From contig DAOVZA010000100.1 of assembly GCA_030635405.1 (NCBI GenBank), positions 1 through 7,046 on the forward strand: 7,046 bases of DNA, in the 5' to 3' direction. This DNA is from Desulfocapsa sp. (lineage in GTDB: Bacteria > Desulfobacterota > Desulfobulbia > Desulfobulbales > Desulfocapsaceae). A program made the translations under genes and the position numbers. Below are positions 5,312-7,046 of the stretch, in pieces. A model generated the notes under the pieces. The model saw nothing but the letters and a program-made list of their open reading frames with translations. It had not been told where the DNA came from and did no database searches. The stretch's first letter is position 1. Each line of letters begins with the position of its first letter.

Positions 5312-7046
5312 ATGCCTGATCCCCTGAAAAAAAATCTCATTCCCATAGAAGATCTCCAGGATATCCGTGGAGTACAGCTTCCGGCCCGTCTTAATTTTAT
5401 CCAGCTTGTGGTTACAGGCCCGCCAGGAGCCGGAAAGACCTATTATGTAAACAAGGTGCGTGGCTGGCCCAATGAAGGCTATGTTGATTTAACCCGTAAG
5501 GGATGGTGGAAGGATCAAAACTTGACTTACAGGCCGCGTGAAGTACACCTTGGTTTTCCTTTCAAGGGGTTTTCAGAAGCACTGACTGTTTTTGATAAGG
5601 AATGGCTTGAGGCAGAGGAACCTTTATTTCTTGAGCTTGAAAGAATCCAGATTCCACCAGCAAAGGACTATTTTTTCCAGACAAACTGGCGCACACGTTA
5701 CGTCTTTGAGTTCCTGCTTCCTGATCCTGAAATTATTTTTAAACGCCGCTCCGAGAGAGACAAGGAAGGGTATTTCCCGGTGGATAAAAATCTTACGATG
5801 GATATGGTTGTTCGCCAGCTCAATATTTACCGTGAAGTTGCTCTTTATATGCATAAGGCGCAGATGCAGGTGTATGTTCGTAGTGAACTTGATAAGCCAC
5901 CCATGCGAATTGCCGGTAAGGATGATGTTAATATCCCTAAATGGGCCAGAGGAGAGTCTGAAGGTTTTCAGCGAGATCTAAAAACGTTGTCTGGCTGGAA
6001 ATCATTTCTTTTGAGAACGGAACCCATTGAATGGTTCACGGTTACTGATGAACTGCAAACCATTGATAAGGAATGTCGCATCCCACATGATGGGAAATCA
6101 TTTGAACTGGTTATTGGGGAGCAGAAACTTGTTTTTCATCCGGAAATTCCACTTGGTGTAAAGAAAAAAAATATTCAGAAAAACTGGCTGATCTCACCAA
6201 CGAAGGCATGTACGGCAGATACCATAAATGGATTTGCCAGGGTTAAGGTTGGGGAGCGGGTACTTGTTGGTCGTGATAACAGTGAATTTAATGATATCTT
6301 TCATTTTAAGAAAAGCGTGGCCCAAAGACATTTTACTGTAACGAATATCATGGGTGACCTGAAGATTAACCTACTCGATGAAAGGACACCTGTTCAGGTT
6401 ATTCGAAGTGGTAATCAGGATATTCGGGAACGAATCGGGACCAATCGCTTTAATGCAATTCTTGGTATTCGTGAAATCTGTGGTGACTCCATAGTAATAC
6501 AGAAGCCGGCTGAAGCCATGGAAACCATCAAAGCTGTCAATTCAATCCTTGCCAGTGAACCTTACAGGGAAAAGAGTGATTCAGGTGCACCGGGAGCTCT
6601 GCTAGAGCTTCCAGATGAATCAAGACTTCTTATCATTGGCGATCTTCATGCTCAGGTCGATAATTTGTTGAGCATTTTTGATGAAAACTGTCTCTTGTCC
6701 TTTTTAGAGACAAACCGTGCCTGTCTGGTAATTCTAGGTGATGCCGTTCATTCAGAAATCCCAGAGGAAATGGAGGACATGGACAGCTCCATATTGATGA
6801 TGGATCTGATTTTTAAAATGAAATGCCATTTTCCTGAAAACTTTTTCTATCTTCTTGGTAATCACGATAGCTTTGATAGATCCATTGGGAAGATGGGGAT
6901 TCTTCAGGGAGTTTTGATGCGGAAGCGCTTGAAGGAATTGCGAGGGGATGAATATGTGGAGGAGATGCAGAAGTTTTATGATGGTCTTCCCATTGTTATG
7001 AAAACAGATTCCTGTGTGGCCTGTCACGCCGCACCTCCTCGAAAAA
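5312..7046 (+). CDS. P-loop ATPase / FHA-like / metallophosphoesterase fusion protein, 3' end beyond window
   Basis: Partial; 578 codons visible with no stop. Function unknown, but the parts are readable. Residues about 28-190 form a P-loop domain with a Walker A motif GPPGAGKT (36-43), a hydrophobic-acidic strand PLFLELE (104-110) that could serve as Walker B, and an Arg-rich stretch FKRRSER (143-149) that could be a kinase lid. Residues about 310-365 resemble an FHA domain: VLVGRDN (317-323), NDIF (327-330), SVAQRHFTV (335-343), then GDLKINLLD (348-356), but the usual SxNG is replaced. Residues 438 onward are a calcineurin-like metallophosphoesterase: GDLHAQ (443-448), GDAVH (476-480), GNHD (516-519) and CHAA (571-574), giving the metal ligands Asp444, His446, Asp477, Asn517 and a later His572. 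No signal peptide, so cytoplasmic. The ATG at 5312 is the first start after an in-frame stop at 5267; AGGA lies only 3 nt upstream, a short spacing. It could be a serine/threonine (PPP-type) phosphatase with a nucleotide-binding partner domain, or a nucleic-acid end-processing enzyme. The phosphatase call is secure; substrate unknown. Confidence 0.8.
   Translation, partial: MPDPLKKNLIPIEDLQDIRGVQLPARLNFIQLVVTGPPGAGKTYYVNKVRGWPNEGYVDLTRKGWWKDQNLTYRPREVHLGFPFKGFSEALTVFDKEWLEAEEPLFLELERIQIPPAKDYFFQTNWRTRYVFEFLLPDPEIIFKRRSERDKEGYFPVDKNLTMDMVVRQLNIYREVALYMHKAQMQVYVRSELDKPPMRIAGKDDVNIPKWARGESEGFQRDLKTLSGWKSFLLRTEPIEWFTVTDELQTIDKECRIPHDGKSFELVIGEQKLVFHPEIPLGVKKKNIQKNWLISPTKACTADTINGFARVKVGERVLVGRDNSEFNDIFHFKKSVAQRHFTVTNIMGDLKINLLDERTPVQVIRSGNQDIRERIGTNRFNAILGIREICGDSIVIQKPAEAMETIKAVNSILASEPYREKSDSGAPGALLELPDESRLLIIGDLHAQVDNLLSIFDENCLLSFLETNRACLVILGDAVHSEIPEEMEDMDSSILMMDLIFKMKCHFPENFFYLLGNHDSFDRSIGKMGILQGVLMRKRLKELRGDEYVEEMQKFYDGLPIVMKTDSCVACHAAPPRK

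Noticed and set aside
5592..5981. Plus-strand open frame of 129 codons
   Set aside because: Sits out of frame inside the P-loop/phosphatase gene, with no domain and Cys/Arg-rich shadow composition.
7013..7027. CVACH in the phosphatase, a CxxCH haem c-type motif
   Set aside because: The protein has no signal peptide, and this His falls where metallophosphoesterases have a late metal-ligand His. A chance match.

Overview
The window reads as ordinary chromosome from a Gram-negative-type bacterium of moderate GC content. Three things argue against an enterobacterial relative: a folate-dependent TrmFO tRNA methyltransferase, a MutL that carries its own endonuclease motifs (as in bacteria without MutH), and a 3D-domain putative lipoprotein between them. 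A sulfate-reducer-like member of the Desulfobacterota would fit, but this is an impression from gene content and cannot be proved here.

Layout. Positions 1-1386 hold a metal-response unit on the minus strand: a promoter with a near-perfect 12-2-12 ArsR/SmtB operator, an ArsR/SmtB-family sensor, and a membrane permease of the SO_0444/ArsP-like (DUF318) type that runs off the left edge. Sensor and permease are 2 nt apart, and the permease ribosome binding site is written into the last sense codons of the sensor. Sensor and pump both carry Cys/His clusters, so the likely circuit is: metal binds the sensor, the sensor leaves the operator, and the permease is made and exports the metal.

Positions 1431-5161 hold a compact minus-strand operon: mutL, a 3D-domain putative lipoprotein, then trmFO. 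The junctions are a 1-nt stop/start overlap and a 14-15 nt gap. The three products work in DNA mismatch repair, the cell envelope and tRNA m5U54 modification, so cotranscription probably reflects housekeeping rather than one pathway.

Positions 5162-5311 are a divergent intergenic region. From 5312 a plus-strand gene runs off the right edge. Its 578 visible residues join an N-terminal P-loop ATPase/kinase-like domain, a middle segment that resembles a degenerate FHA domain, and a calcineurin-like metallophosphoesterase. This is the least explained gene and the best candidate for undescribed biology: a kinase-plus-phosphatase layout on one chain, loosely recalling polynucleotide kinase-phosphatases or PPP-type signalling phosphatases.

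No RNA genes, insertion sequences, CRISPR arrays or convincing terminators were seen.
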